The notes: generated from the letters alone by a model not told the origin. A DNA stretch of 17,739 nt from Actinomycetes bacterium (GCA_023423215.1 JAFAFZ010000337.1:1-17739), one strand, 5' to 3'; shown: positions 1 through 8,176, counted from the stretch's first letter. Made by a program: numbers and translations.

Positions 1-1001
1 GAGAGCCGGGTGCGCAGGTAGGCGATCGGGTGCTCGAGCACCGCGTCGACCCACGCCGAGCGCAGCTCCTCGACGCGCGCCTCGTCCAGGAAGGGGTCGA
101 CCGGCGTGCCCTCGGCGAAGAAGTAGCCGTCGCCCTTCGCCACGTCGAAGTACTTGTCGATCGTCTCGAGCGTGGTCCCCTCGCGGAGGATGCCCTCCGG
201 GTACAGGTCCTCGTGCTCGGCGAGCGACATGCCGGCCAGGTCGAAGACGTAGGTCGACTGATCCGCGTGGGTCGCGGTCGGCTGCACGACGAACGACCCG
301 AACGCGGTGACCGACGCGACGAGCACGACGAGCACCGCGGCCGAGGCGAGCACCCGGCGCACGAGCGGACGCAGCGTGCGGCCGAACACCGTCGGCGGGA
401 CGGGCCACGCGACCAGCAGCGCGCCGCCGACCGGCAGCATGGCGTTCTTGCGCGCGGCGATCGCGACCCAGAAGCAGACGCCCGCGCCCACGAGCAGCGC
501 GCGCCGCACGCCGGCCCGACGTGCCGGTCCGGCCCGGCACATCAGCGCGATGCCCGCCAGGAACGACGAGGCGAACCACACGTCCTTGCCGATGTGCCCC
601 ATCCAGCCGAGCGTGGCCGGGAACAGCACGATGGCACAGGTCGCGGCGACCGCCACCCACGGGCGCAGCCAGCGCGAGACGATCAGCTGGATCGAGACGA
701 CCGTCAGCGCGGTGACCCCGGCGAAGAGCACCTCCGGGCGCAGGTCGACGAAGCCCCAGATGCCCGAGAGCACCGGCGAGTGCCAGTCGGTGTAGACGTC
801 CGCCACCGCCTCGCTGCACATGCGGATCGTGTCCGGCGTCATGGAGCCGGGCAGGAACGTCGCGAGCACCAGGCCGTACAGGCCGGCGAGCACCGCGCCA
901 CGCGCGAGGCGTCCCGGGGGCAGCAGCGCGACCACCCGGTCGGCGACCGAGCCGGCGCGGGCCTCGGGACCGGGGGCGGCCGGAGGAGGTCCGGAGGACA
1001 C
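1..1001 (-). CDS. Multi-pass membrane protein, probably GT-C-like glycosyltransferase (3' end cut by window edge)
   Basis: A frame stays open from a GTG at 1001 to the window edge, giving the first 333 residues. The GTG lies 2 bases after the TGA of the preceding gene, so it is probably the last visible member of the wzm operon. A short Pro/Ala-rich start is followed by hydrophobic stretches at about 31-50, 88-108, 114-133, 141-155, 167-181 and 216-238. The loop after the first helix holds TDWHSP (71-76), GHIGKD lies at 135-140 and ARKNA at 183-187. A D-x-H-x-P loop, a KD pair and an RxN-like motif resemble uncharacterised polytopic sugar-transfer proteins (GT39/DUF6020-like); that is from memory, not a search. 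From about 240 it becomes hydrophilic, presumably extracytoplasmic. A role in moving a lipid-linked sugar or modifying the glycan is inferred from context. The coding call is firm, the function is not. Confidence 0.75.
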   Translation of the reverse strand, partial: MSSGPPPAAPGPEARAGSVADRVVALLPPGRLARGAVLAGLYGLVLATFLPGSMTPDTIRMCSEAVADVYTDWHSPVLSGIWGFVDLRPEVLFAGVTALTVVSIQLIVSRWLRPWVAVAATCAIVLFPATLGWMGHIGKDVWFASSFLAGIALMCRAGPARRAGVRRALLVGAGVCFWVAIAARKNAMLPVGGALLVAWPVPPTVFGRTLRPLVRRVLASAAVLVVLVASVTAFGSFVVQPTATHADQSTYVFDLAGMSLAEHEDLYPEGILREGTTLETIDKYFDVAKGDGYFFAEGTPVDPFLDEARVEELRSAWVDAVLEHPIAYLRTRL

Positions 1002-1003
1002 CG

Positions 1004-2167
1004 TCAGCCGACCGCCGGCAGCCGCTCGGACCCCGCCGGCGGCTCGCCCGCCACCAGCCGGTCGATCCCGTCGAGCAGCCGCGTGCGGAACGCTCCGAGC
1101 GAGAACTGCTCCAGGTGCTCGACGACGATCTGGCGCGACACGGTGGTCACCCCGGAGCGCAGGGCGTCGAACTCGGTCGCGAGCGCCGAGGCGAGCGCGG
1201 CCGGATCGGCGGTCGGGACCACGGTCCCGCACGGCCCGAGCGTGTCGGGCAGCGCTCCCGCGTCGGTCACCACCACGGCGCAGCCCGCGACCAGCGCCTC
1301 GACCACCGGCACGCAGAAGCCCTCGTGGTGGCTCGGGGAGACGAAGACGTCCGCGTGCTCGAACCGGGAGCGCAGCTCGTCGTCGGACAGGTCGAGCGCC
1401 AGGCGCACGGTGTCGCCCAGGCCCTGCTCGTCGATCGAGGCGGCGATCCGGTCGATGTACGCCGGGTCGGACTGCTCGAGCGAACCGATCAGCTCGACGT
1501 CGAGACCGACCCGCTGCTCGGGCGGCAGCAGCGCGAGCGCGTCCAGCAGGTCGTGCTGGCCCTTGGCGGCGACCAGGCGGCCGACGGCGATGAGGCGGAT
1601 CGTCGAGGGGTCGTGCGGCCGACCCTGGCGCGCCGCGATCGCGTCCTCGGTCGCCCACGGCACGCAGAGCTGCATGGTGGAGACCCGCGCCGGGTCGACG
1701 TCCGCCCACTCGAGCAGGCAGTGCGCGTTGTGCTCGGAGTCGGTCCAGACCTCGTCCGCGTGCGTCGCGATCGAGATCTGGTCGATCCCCTTGAGCGCCT
1801 GCTCGCGCGAGCGGCCGGTCAGCAGGTCCGCGGGCGTGACGTTGTGGAACCGCACCACGTTGACCCCACGCTCGCGGGGCAGCTGCAGCGCGTCGAAGAG
1901 CCCGTACTGGATGCCGAAGTGGTAGATCACCACGTCGGCCTCCCGGTACCAGCGATCACGCTGGAGGATCCACGCGTCGGTCACCTCGACGTGGTCGGGC
2001 GAGGGGTAGTCCGTGTGGTGGGTGTACACCCGCACCTCGTGGCCCGCCTCGGCCAGGACCTGCTCCTGCAGGCGCACGACGTTCGAGATCGCGTCCCGAC
2101 GCACGCACACGCCCGCCACCACGGCGACCTTCACGCTCATCGCCGCACGCGGCCGCGACGGATCCAC
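1004..2167 (-). CDS. GT4-family glycosyltransferase (GT-B fold)
   Basis: A 387-residue cytosolic glycosyltransferase expected to add one nucleotide-activated sugar to the growing glycan. The N-terminal Rossmann half starts with VKVAVVAGVCVRRDAISN (12-29). The C-terminal half has AVGRLVAAKGQHDLL and the donor-binding EX7E signature SPSHHEGFCVPVVEA (277-291; Glu282 and Glu290), typical of GT4 retaining enzymes. The chosen start is GTG at 2167, because GAGG stands 8 bases upstream; an in-frame ATG at 2140 would give a 378-residue protein that begins nearer the usual family start but lacks a clear ribosome site. It begins 3 bases after the stop of the GT2-GT4 gene and ends 2 bases before the membrane protein gene, so it is co-transcribed. 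The sugar, acceptor and linkage cannot be read from the sequence. Confidence 0.9.
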   Translation of the reverse strand: MDPSRPRAAMSVKVAVVAGVCVRRDAISNVVRLQEQVLAEAGHEVRVYTHHTDYPSPDHVEVTDAWILQRDRWYREADVVIYHFGIQYGLFDALQLPRERGVNVVRFHNVTPADLLTGRSREQALKGIDQISIATHADEVWTDSEHNAHCLLEWADVDPARVSTMQLCVPWATEDAIAARQGRPHDPSTIRLIAVGRLVAAKGQHDLLDALALLPPEQRVGLDVELIGSLEQSDPAYIDRIAASIDEQGLGDTVRLALDLSDDELRSRFEHADVFVSPSHHEGFCVPVVEALVAGCAVVVTDAGALPDTLGPCGTVVPTADPAALASALATEFDALRSGVTTVSRQIVVEHLEQFSLGAFRTRLLDGIDRLVAGEPPAGSERLPAVG

Positions 2168-2170
2168 ATG

Positions 2171-4459
2171 TCACACCTCGTTCCCTCTCCCACCGGCCGA
2201 GGGTAGTGGCTCACGTCGACGGCTCCCGGCACCCGAGACCACGGCGTCGAAGACCCGGAGCGCACGGTCGGCCATCGCCGCGACGGTGAAGCGCTCGGTG
2301 AACACCCGCCGCCCCTCGGCGCCCATCTCGGCGCGCCGTGCACCGTCGGCGAGCAGCTCCGAGAGGGCCGTGCCGAGGGCCTCGGCCGAGTCCTCGACCA
2401 GCAACCCGGTGCGCCCGTGCTCGAGGATCTCGGGCGCAGCGCCGCGGTCGAGCGCGACGACGGGGAGCGAGGCCATCATCCCCTCGACGTAGATGAGCCC
2501 GAACGACTCGAACCGCGACGGCGCCACGAGCAGGTCCGCACGGCGGTAGAGGCGCCACAGCTCGTCGTCGTCGACCTCGCCGCGCAGCTCGACCCGTCCG
2601 AACCAGTCCGCGTCGCCGTGGCGCGCGCGGAACGCCTCGGCGTAGGGCACGCCGTCCTCGCCGGGCAGGTCGTCACGGCCGACCAGCACGAGCCGTGCCG
2701 TCGGGTGCTGCGACAGGACCTGCGGGGCCGCCGCCAGCAGCAGATCGATGCCCTTGCGCTTCTCGAAGCGTCCGACGAACAGGATCGTGGGGTCGCCGGC
2801 GTCGTCGTCACCGTCATCGGAGGGGGCGGCGTCGGACGGGGCGACGTCGGCGAAGTGGTCGAACTCCCCGATCGGAGCGACCACCACCCGCCCGTCGTCG
2901 AGCGCGACGCCCGAGGTCGCGGCGACGTCGACGGTGATCGCCTCGCTGATCGCGTGCAGCGCGTCGCTGCGCTGGAGCACCTCGGCCTCGAGCTCGAGCA
3001 GCGGCCGGCCGAAGTGCGACATGAACTCCTCGTCCGCCGCCCACTCGGGGCGGGTGCGCAGCGTGATCGCGAAGGTCGTGACGAGCGCGGTCACCACCGG
3101 CACCTGACTGCGGCGCAGGACCCCGAGCTGCTCGACGTCCCACATCGCCGCGTAGACCACGTCGAGCGGCGTGCGCGACGCGATGCGGGCGACCTCGGCG
3201 GCCACCGCGTCGGCGTTGGTCGCCAGCCGTGGCGGCACGTCCGCGTCCTCGGGCAGCAGGCGGCCGTCCTTCAGCACGCGGTGCACCCACACCCCGTCCT
3301 CGAGGTCGACGGTGTCGTGGTCCTCGCCGGTGGTGACGACGTGGACCTCGTGGCCACGAGCCGCCAGCTCCCGGGCGAGGTCGACCATGTAGCGGCCGAT
3401 GCCGCCGATCACGGTCGGGGGGATCGTCTGGCTGACGAAGCACAGCCGACGTCGTGGCGTGCGGGGCCGCAGCGTCTCGAACGGGAGGAACGGCTCGGGC
3501 TCGGGGCGCTCGGGGCTGCCCGGCCCGAAGCCGAGCGCCACACGGCCGCGGTGCCCGGCCGCCAGGCCGGCCGTCCAGCCGCGCTCGATCGTCTCGATCG
3601 AGACCTCGGCCTCGGCCGGGGTCATGTTGTCGCGCTCGAGGTGCCACTGGACGTCGAGGCGGTGCGCCCGCGTGAACTGGGCGTCGTCCTCCATGATCGC
3701 GGCGAGCGGATGGAACTCGCTGCCGTTGACCAGCGAGAAGTAGATCTTGTTCTTCACCACGGCGTAGCGGTCCTTGAGCACCTTGTTCGAGGTGCGGACG
3801 CCGCTCGGCAGGAACTTGTGGTGGATCGCCGCGCCGTCGAGCTGGCGGATCGCCCAGCCACGGTCGATCAGCCGCACGTTCAGGTCGGTCTCCTCGAGGT
3901 AGTACTCGTACTCCTCGTCGAAGCCGCCGACCGCGACGACCTGGGCCTTGCGGTACACGGCGTTGCCGCCCGGCGCGTACGGGAACAGCAGCGAACCCGG
4001 GAAGGCCAGCGGGTCCAGCGGCGCCGGGTAGTGCGGTTTGGCGTTGCCGAACCGGTCCGAGCCGGTGTGGCTGCACTGCAGCGCGGCGCCCGTGTGGTCG
4101 TAGACCCAGCCACCGACGCCCACGACCTCGTCCGAGGTGAAGCCCGCCATCAGCTCGTCGAGCCACTCCGGCTCGGGCACGGCGTCGTCGTCGATGAAGG
4201 CGATGAAGTCGGCGGCGGAGCCGGCGATGCCGATGTTGCGCGACATCGACAGGTTCGGCTCGGGGCAGCGCAGCACCTTGATCCGGCCCTCGAGCTCGGC
4301 CAGCACCTCGTCGGTGTGGTCCGCGCTCGGCCCGGCGACGACCACGACCTCGAAGTTCGGGTACGTCAGCTGACGCAACGATCGCAGCAGCTTCCGGAGC
4401 GCCTCCGCGCGGTCCAGCGTGTTGACGATGACGGAGACGGGTGGCGCCAGATCGATCAT
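2171..4459 (-). CDS. Two-domain glycosyltransferase, GT2-GT4 fusion
   Basis: A 762-residue protein with two complete glycosyltransferase modules. Residues 1 to about 290 form a GT2 (GT-A) domain: VSVIVNTLDRAEAL at 8-21, metal/nucleotide-binding FIDDDA at 88-93, and EETDLNVRL (189-197), the usual place of the catalytic acid. After a Pro/Glu-rich linker (about 312-337), a GT4 (GT-B) domain starts at LCFVSQTIPPTVIGGIGRY (339-357). It has ILFVGRFEKRKG from 559 and the EX7E motif RFESFGLIYVEGM (Glu651, Glu659). No membrane segment is visible, so it is cytosolic or peripheral. The ATG shares one base with the methyltransferase stop (TGATG) and lacks a clear ribosome site, so translation is probably coupled. 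Two active domains imply two successive linkages on the same chain, which is inference. The last 20 residues are low-complexity Arg/Pro/Gly. Confidence 0.92.
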   Translation of the reverse strand: MIDLAPPVSVIVNTLDRAEALRKLLRSLRQLTYPNFEVVVVAGPSADHTDEVLAELEGRIKVLRCPEPNLSMSRNIGIAGSAADFIAFIDDDAVPEPEWLDELMAGFTSDEVVGVGGWVYDHTGAALQCSHTGSDRFGNAKPHYPAPLDPLAFPGSLLFPYAPGGNAVYRKAQVVAVGGFDEEYEYYLEETDLNVRLIDRGWAIRQLDGAAIHHKFLPSGVRTSNKVLKDRYAVVKNKIYFSLVNGSEFHPLAAIMEDDAQFTRAHRLDVQWHLERDNMTPAEAEVSIETIERGWTAGLAAGHRGRVALGFGPGSPERPEPEPFLPFETLRPRTPRRRLCFVSQTIPPTVIGGIGRYMVDLARELAARGHEVHVVTTGEDHDTVDLEDGVWVHRVLKDGRLLPEDADVPPRLATNADAVAAEVARIASRTPLDVVYAAMWDVEQLGVLRRSQVPVVTALVTTFAITLRTRPEWAADEEFMSHFGRPLLELEAEVLQRSDALHAISEAITVDVAATSGVALDDGRVVVAPIGEFDHFADVAPSDAAPSDDGDDDAGDPTILFVGRFEKRKGIDLLLAAAPQVLSQHPTARLVLVGRDDLPGEDGVPYAEAFRARHGDADWFGRVELRGEVDDDELWRLYRRADLLVAPSRFESFGLIYVEGMMASLPVVALDRGAAPEILEHGRTGLLVEDSAEALGTALSELLADGARRAEMGAEGRRVFTERFTVAAMADRALRVFDAVVSGAGSRRREPLPSAGGRGNEV

Positions 4460-5445
4460 CAGACCGGTCGACGACCTGCGATCTGCAGCTCGAGGCTGAT
4501 GTCGTTGACCCGGCCGCTCGCCTCGACCTCGACGTCGACGAAGCCCGCCTCTTCCAGGAGGGCACCGAGGGTGGCCGGACTGAACGCGGTGAAGTGGAAG
4601 TCCCCCTCGTACTCCTGCCCGCCGTAGAGCACGGCGCGCAGGTCCTCGAAGGGGATCGTCCCGGCCGAGAAGCCCTCGATCATGGACACCGCGTCGGGGA
4701 CCACCGCGCGGAACACGCCGCCGGGCCGCAGCTTGGCGTACCAGTACGGGAGCAGCCGCTTCAGCTGCTCCTCGGGGAAGTGCTCGAGCACGTGGGCGCT
4801 GAAGACCTCGGCGACGGTCCCGTCGTCGAAGGGCAGCGAGTCGACCGGGGCGACAACGTCGACGCCGGGCAGCTCACGCATGTCGACGTTGACGTAGCCG
4901 TCCATCGGCAGGTGCCCGCAGCCCAGGTTCAGGCGTGGACCGCCGTCGGAGCTGAGCGCGTCGACGCGGCCGGCGTCGACGACGCGGGGCTCGGCGGGTT
5001 CGGCCTCGACGCGTTCGCCGCCGTGGTAGCGCAGCTCGAACATCAGCTCCTTGCGCACGAACTCGAGGCGCTCCCACAGCGCCTGGATGTCCTGGGCGTG
5101 GCGCTCGAGCGCCGCGCCGTCGTACGAGCTGGCCTCGACGCGCTGGGCGAGCTCGTCGACCTGTCGCTGCATCCGGCGGGAGCTGCCCGTGTACGACGAG
5201 CAGATCGAGAGCAGCTCGGGCAGGTGCGTCTCGAGCAGGTCGGTGCGCTGCTGCAGCAGCACGAGCTCGTGGCGCAGCTCGACCTGGTCGGCCTGGGCGG
5301 ACTGCACGGCCGGGAACAGGTCGTGGATCGCCCGGTCGTGGTGCTCGAGCTCCTGGGCCTGGCTGGCGAGCTGCGCCTCGGTGGGGCCGTTCACGGCCCG
5401 GGTGGCGCGGCGGAGCACTCGCTTCAGGGACTGCGAGGCGCTCAT
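4459..5445 (-). CDS. SAM-dependent methyltransferase with N-terminal coiled coil (possible glycan chain terminator)
   Basis: A 328-residue protein. A basic start (LKRVLRR, 7-13) leads into a long heptad-rich helical region, about 22-137, broken near 80-90. A class I methyltransferase domain follows: RLNLGCGHLPMDGYVNVDM (171-189; motif I with the acidic residue after beta 2), HVLEHF (218-223) and KLRPGGVFRAVVPD (238-251). The ATG at 5445 is preceded by AGGAGG 7 bases away and overlaps the previous stop by four bases (ATGA). The same frame is open further upstream, but that part is a shadow of the acyltransferase gene. The role is inferred: it sits beside a Wzt with a carbohydrate-recognition type C-terminus, as the capping methyltransferase WbdD does in the E. 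coli O9a locus. It could equally methylate an internal sugar. There is no kinase domain as in WbdD. Confidence 0.9.
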   Translation of the reverse strand: MSASQSLKRVLRRATRAVNGPTEAQLASQAQELEHHDRAIHDLFPAVQSAQADQVELRHELVLLQQRTDLLETHLPELLSICSSYTGSSRRMQRQVDELAQRVEASSYDGAALERHAQDIQALWERLEFVRKELMFELRYHGGERVEAEPAEPRVVDAGRVDALSSDGGPRLNLGCGHLPMDGYVNVDMRELPGVDVVAPVDSLPFDDGTVAEVFSAHVLEHFPEEQLKRLLPYWYAKLRPGGVFRAVVPDAVSMIEGFSAGTIPFEDLRAVLYGGQEYEGDFHFTAFSPATLGALLEEAGFVDVEVEASGRVNDISLELQIAGRRPV

Positions 5446-6008
5446 GGGCGGTCCTCCTGGTCGGTCGTCTCGGGTCGGTCGCTCCCCGGCGCGCCGCGGC
5501 GCGCGGCGAACGCGGCGGCGATGTCGGTGAGCAGCTGCTGGTCCTCGTCCGCGTCCCGGTGGCGCCACGAGCGGGCGGGCACCTGGAACCAGCGCGGGTC
5601 GTCGACCGCCGCGGTGCGCTCGACGAGCTCGTCGACGGTCGTGTGCACGCGGGCGGGCGAGCCGTACGCGACGGCGCCGTCGGGCACGTCCGCGGTGACG
5701 AGCGAGGCGGCGCCGACGAGCGCGCCCCGCCCGACCCGCACCCCGCACATGACCAGCGAGTCGGCCCCGACGTAGGCGCCCTCGGCGAAGGTGACCTCGC
5801 CGAAGCGGATCGGCGCGCCGACGAGGTTGTTCAGCGACGAGTCGTGGAGGAGCACGGTGCAGCCCTGCGAGAGGACGACGCCGTCCTCGATCGTGAGCAG
5901 CTCGGCGAAGTCGTACTCGAAGTACACCTCGGGGCCGAGGTAGATGCTCGACCCGACGGTCGCGCCCAGCTCGCGCAGCCGGCTCAGGCGCGGGTCCTCG
6001 TCACGCAT
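5442..6008 (-). CDS. Hexapeptide-repeat (left-handed beta-helix) acyltransferase
   Basis: A 188-residue protein of the LbH acyltransferase superfamily, likely to move an acetyl group from acetyl-CoA to a sugar hydroxyl or amine. Imperfect hexapeptide repeats run from about 18 to 112: VGSSIYLGPEV, ITIEDGVVLSQG-like turns, then VTFAEGAYVGADSLV and VRVGRGALVGAASLV. The family end motif DVPDGAVAYGSPAR is at 107-120, and His55 in TVLLHDSS is the expected catalytic base. The C-terminal 65 residues are charged and non-repetitive. The start ATG at 6008 overlaps the wzt stop by eight bases (ATGCGTGA), with GAGGAG 10 bases upstream, and its stop overlaps the methyltransferase start. The simplest reading is O-acetylation of the exported glycan or its precursor. 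The substrate is unknown. Confidence 0.87.
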   Translation of the reverse strand: MRDEDPRLSRLRELGATVGSSIYLGPEVYFEYDFAELLTIEDGVVLSQGCTVLLHDSSLNNLVGAPIRFGEVTFAEGAYVGADSLVMCGVRVGRGALVGAASLVTADVPDGAVAYGSPARVHTTVDELVERTAAVDDPRWFQVPARSWRHRDADEDQQLLTDIAAAFAARRGAPGSDRPETTDQEDRP

Positions 6009-7302
6009 CCGCCGGCGTCTCCTCGGCGCGGCTGGACCAGGTGCCCTCGAACTCGACGAAGCCCGAGCCCGCCGGGCGGTCGCCTCGTCGCACGGTCAGC
6101 GGGTAGCGCTTGTACTGGCGGTCGTAGACGTGCTGCAGGAACGAGTCCATGATGCCGACCGTCAGGGCGTAGCTGCCCTGGTTGAGCTGCAACCGGTCGA
6201 GCGTGAACGAGACCACGCCGTCGCCGTGGACCGTGCCCGTCCCGAACCCGTCGGCCTTGGAGTGGCTGCCGCTGAGCACGACGTCGCTGTCGCTGTGGAC
6301 CGAGTAGCCGAACACCGGGTCCTCGACCGGGCGGTGGGCGTGGTAGGCGATGTTCACGCTGAGCTGCTCGCCGGTGGTGGCGACGTCGCTGCGCTCCCCC
6401 GCCGCGTCCGTGAAGTAGACCTCGCAGATCTCGATGTCCTCGCCGAACCAGGACTCGCTGTCCATCACGTAGGAGCGAGGGCGGGTGCCGTCCTGCGCGT
6501 CCGCCTCTGCCTCGGCCGTGGCGGCCGCCTCTGCTGCGGCCTCGGCGGCGGCCTGGCGCTCGGCGCGCTCGCGGTCGTTCACGGCACGCAGGTACGAGCT
6601 GGCGATGTCCCCCGCCGCGCCCTCCTGCTGGAGCACGCCGTGGTCGAGCCAGGCGGCGCCGTCGCACATCGTCTCGACGGTGCCCATGCCGTGGGTGACC
6701 ACGACGATGGTGACCCCGCGGCGGCGCAGGTCCGCCAGGTGGTCGAAGCACTTGCGCTGGAACTCCTCGTCGCCGACGGCGATGACCTCGTCGATGATGA
6801 GGATCTCGGGGTCGACGTGGATGGCGACCGAGAAGCCGAGCCGCACGTACATGCCGCTCGAGTAGATCTTCACCGGCGAGTCGATGAAGTCCTGGATGCC
6901 GGCGAACTCGACGATGTCGTCGAACACGCGGTCGATCTGCGAGTGCGACATGCCGAGGATGGTGGCGTTCATGTAGACGTTCTCGCGGCCGGTCAGATCC
7001 GGGTGGAAGCCGGCGCCGAGCTCGAGCAGGGTCGAGATGCGCCCCTCGACCTTCACCTTGCCCTCGGTCGGGCGGTAGATGCCGGCGATGCAGCGCAGCA
7101 GCGTCGACTTGCCCGAGCCGTTGTGCCCCACCAGGGCGTACATCGAGCCCTCGGGGATCTCGAGCGAGACGTCGCGCAGCGCCCAGAACTGGTCGACCCC
7201 GGCCTTGCGGTCGCGGCGGGTCACCAGCTCCTTGAGCGAGTGGGCGCGGTCCGTCTGCAGCCGGAACCGCTTCGACACACCGTCGACGACGATGGCGCTC
7301 AT
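6001..7302 (-). CDS. wzt: Polysaccharide ABC exporter, ATP-binding subunit with C-terminal carbohydrate-binding domain
   Basis: A 433-residue ATPase that powers export of a lipid-linked polysaccharide through Wzm. The nucleotide-binding domain (1 to about 240) has Walker A GHNGSGKST (59-67), the family-specific signature YSSGMYVRLGFSVAI (147-161), Walker B ILIIDE (167-172) and the switch His204 in VVTHGM. An Ala/Glu-rich linker (about 244-270) leads to a C-terminal beta-rich domain (about 278-420, including FGYSVHSDSD and LNQGSYALTVGIMD) that matches the Wzt_C type. Its total length is close to the E. coli O9a protein, whose C-terminal domain binds the capped chain end; TagH- or RfbE-like proteins without that extension are much shorter. 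The ATG is one base after the wzm stop (TGAGATG), and GAGGAG lies 7 bases upstream inside wzm. Confidence 0.94.
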   Translation of the reverse strand: MSAIVVDGVSKRFRLQTDRAHSLKELVTRRDRKAGVDQFWALRDVSLEIPEGSMYALVGHNGSGKSTLLRCIAGIYRPTEGKVKVEGRISTLLELGAGFHPDLTGRENVYMNATILGMSHSQIDRVFDDIVEFAGIQDFIDSPVKIYSSGMYVRLGFSVAIHVDPEILIIDEVIAVGDEEFQRKCFDHLADLRRRGVTIVVVTHGMGTVETMCDGAAWLDHGVLQQEGAAGDIASSYLRAVNDRERAERQAAAEAAAEAAATAEAEADAQDGTRPRSYVMDSESWFGEDIEICEVYFTDAAGERSDVATTGEQLSVNIAYHAHRPVEDPVFGYSVHSDSDVVLSGSHSKADGFGTGTVHGDGVVSFTLDRLQLNQGSYALTVGIMDSFLQHVYDRQYKRYPLTVRRGDRPAGSGFVEFEGTWSSRAEETPADA

Positions 7303-7303
7303 C

Positions 7304-8098
7304 TCACAGCTCCTCGATCACGGTCGGGGCGTAGCGGCCGAAGATGATCCAGCCTCCCACGAGGCTGACGGCGGCGGCGCCGATCATCACGAGCCAGTTG
7401 GACGTCGTCGGGAAGTCGAGCGTGTAGGCGACCTGGCGCATCGAGTACACGAACGACGTCAGCGGGTTCAGCTCGAGGATGCGCTGCGCGCTCTCGGGCA
7501 CTATCTCGAGCGGGTACACGATCGGCGTCGAGTAGAAGAGCACCTGCATCGCGATGCCCACCAGGTAGAAGACGTCGCGGAACCGGATGTTCAGCAGGCC
7601 GAGCACGAGGCCGATGCCGAAGCTGAAGCAGGACATCAGGAAGAAGATCGGGATGATCAGCAGCATCGTGAACGACAGGTTCCCGATGACGCCCATGAAG
7701 AAGATCAGGATGGCCGCCTCGATCGCCGCCTGGATCAGCACCGTGACCAGACCGGCGACCATCGGGCACTCGGGCGGGAAGTAGGTCCGGGTGAGCAGGC
7801 CACCGGCGTTCTGGAACGAGCCGATCGAGGTGTTCACCACGCCGGAGAACAGGTTCCACACGACCAGGCCGCAGAACAGGTACAGCGCGAAGTTGCTGGA
7901 GTGGCCGTTGCCGGCGACCGGTGCGGTGCCCTTCAGGAAGAAGCCGAACACCAGGGTGTAGATGCCCAGGGTCGCCGCGGGGTTGATGAGCGACCACATC
8001 CACCCGAGGAGGCTGCGTTTGTACCGGGACTTCAGGTCTCGCTGGGCGAGATTCACGATCAAGGTCCGGTAGGACCAGACCTCTGCGGGCGTGGACAA
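7304..8098 (-). CDS. wzm: Polysaccharide ABC exporter, membrane permease subunit
   Basis: An ABC-2 type permease of 264 residues with about six membrane spans. The family start is clear: an interfacial helix followed by RDLKSRYKRSLLGWMWSLIN, then hydrophobic stretches interrupted by the loop GLLTRTYFPPE. It ends with RYAPTVIEEL. With Wzt it forms the inner-membrane channel for a polyprenyl-linked glycan. I chose the TTG at 8098 (LSTPAEVW) because AGAGG precedes it by 7 bases and the family usually starts just before this helix. An in-frame GTG at 8149 would add 17 residues but lacks a clear ribosome site and overlaps the proposed -10 box. This is the first gene of the left operon, 78 bases from the preceding stop. 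The related TagG teichoic acid exporter is the main alternative. Confidence 0.92.
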   Translation of the reverse strand: MSTPAEVWSYRTLIVNLAQRDLKSRYKRSLLGWMWSLINPAATLGIYTLVFGFFLKGTAPVAGNGHSSNFALYLFCGLVVWNLFSGVVNTSIGSFQNAGGLLTRTYFPPECPMVAGLVTVLIQAAIEAAILIFFMGVIGNLSFTMLLIIPIFFLMSCFSFGIGLVLGLLNIRFRDVFYLVGIAMQVLFYSTPIVYPLEIVPESAQRILELNPLTSFVYSMRQVAYTLDFPTTSNWLVMIGAAAVSLVGGWIIFGRYAPTVIEEL

Positions 8099-8132
8099 GC
8101 TGTGACCTCTAACTGGGCGGTGTGGCCCGACG

Positions 8133-8138
8133 ACGCTA
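8133..8138 (-). promoter_or_regulatory. Putative -10 box (TAGCGT) upstream of wzm
   Basis: The minus strand reads GGTAGCGT, with TAGCGT matching the actinobacterial TAnnnT -10 pattern. A start site about 7 bases on would leave a leader of roughly 28 bases, holding the AGAGG that precedes the TTG of wzm. No TTGACA-like -35 is seen at normal spacing. The octamer GGTAGCGT also stands before the gene at 11522. Confidence 0.4.
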
Positions 8139-8154
8139 CCAGTTGGCACCTGGG

Positions 8155-8176
8155 GACCCGGGACGGGGCCCGGGCC
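8155..8176 (-). terminator. GC hairpin directly after the GT39-like gene
   Basis: Beginning at the base after the TGA, the minus strand reads GGCCCGGG, a six-base loop CCCCGT, then CCCGGGTC. This is an 8-bp stem with one G-U pair. No T-run follows, which is common for actinobacterial hairpins, so the terminator role is only plausible. It would separate the GT39-like gene from wzm. Confidence 0.4.
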
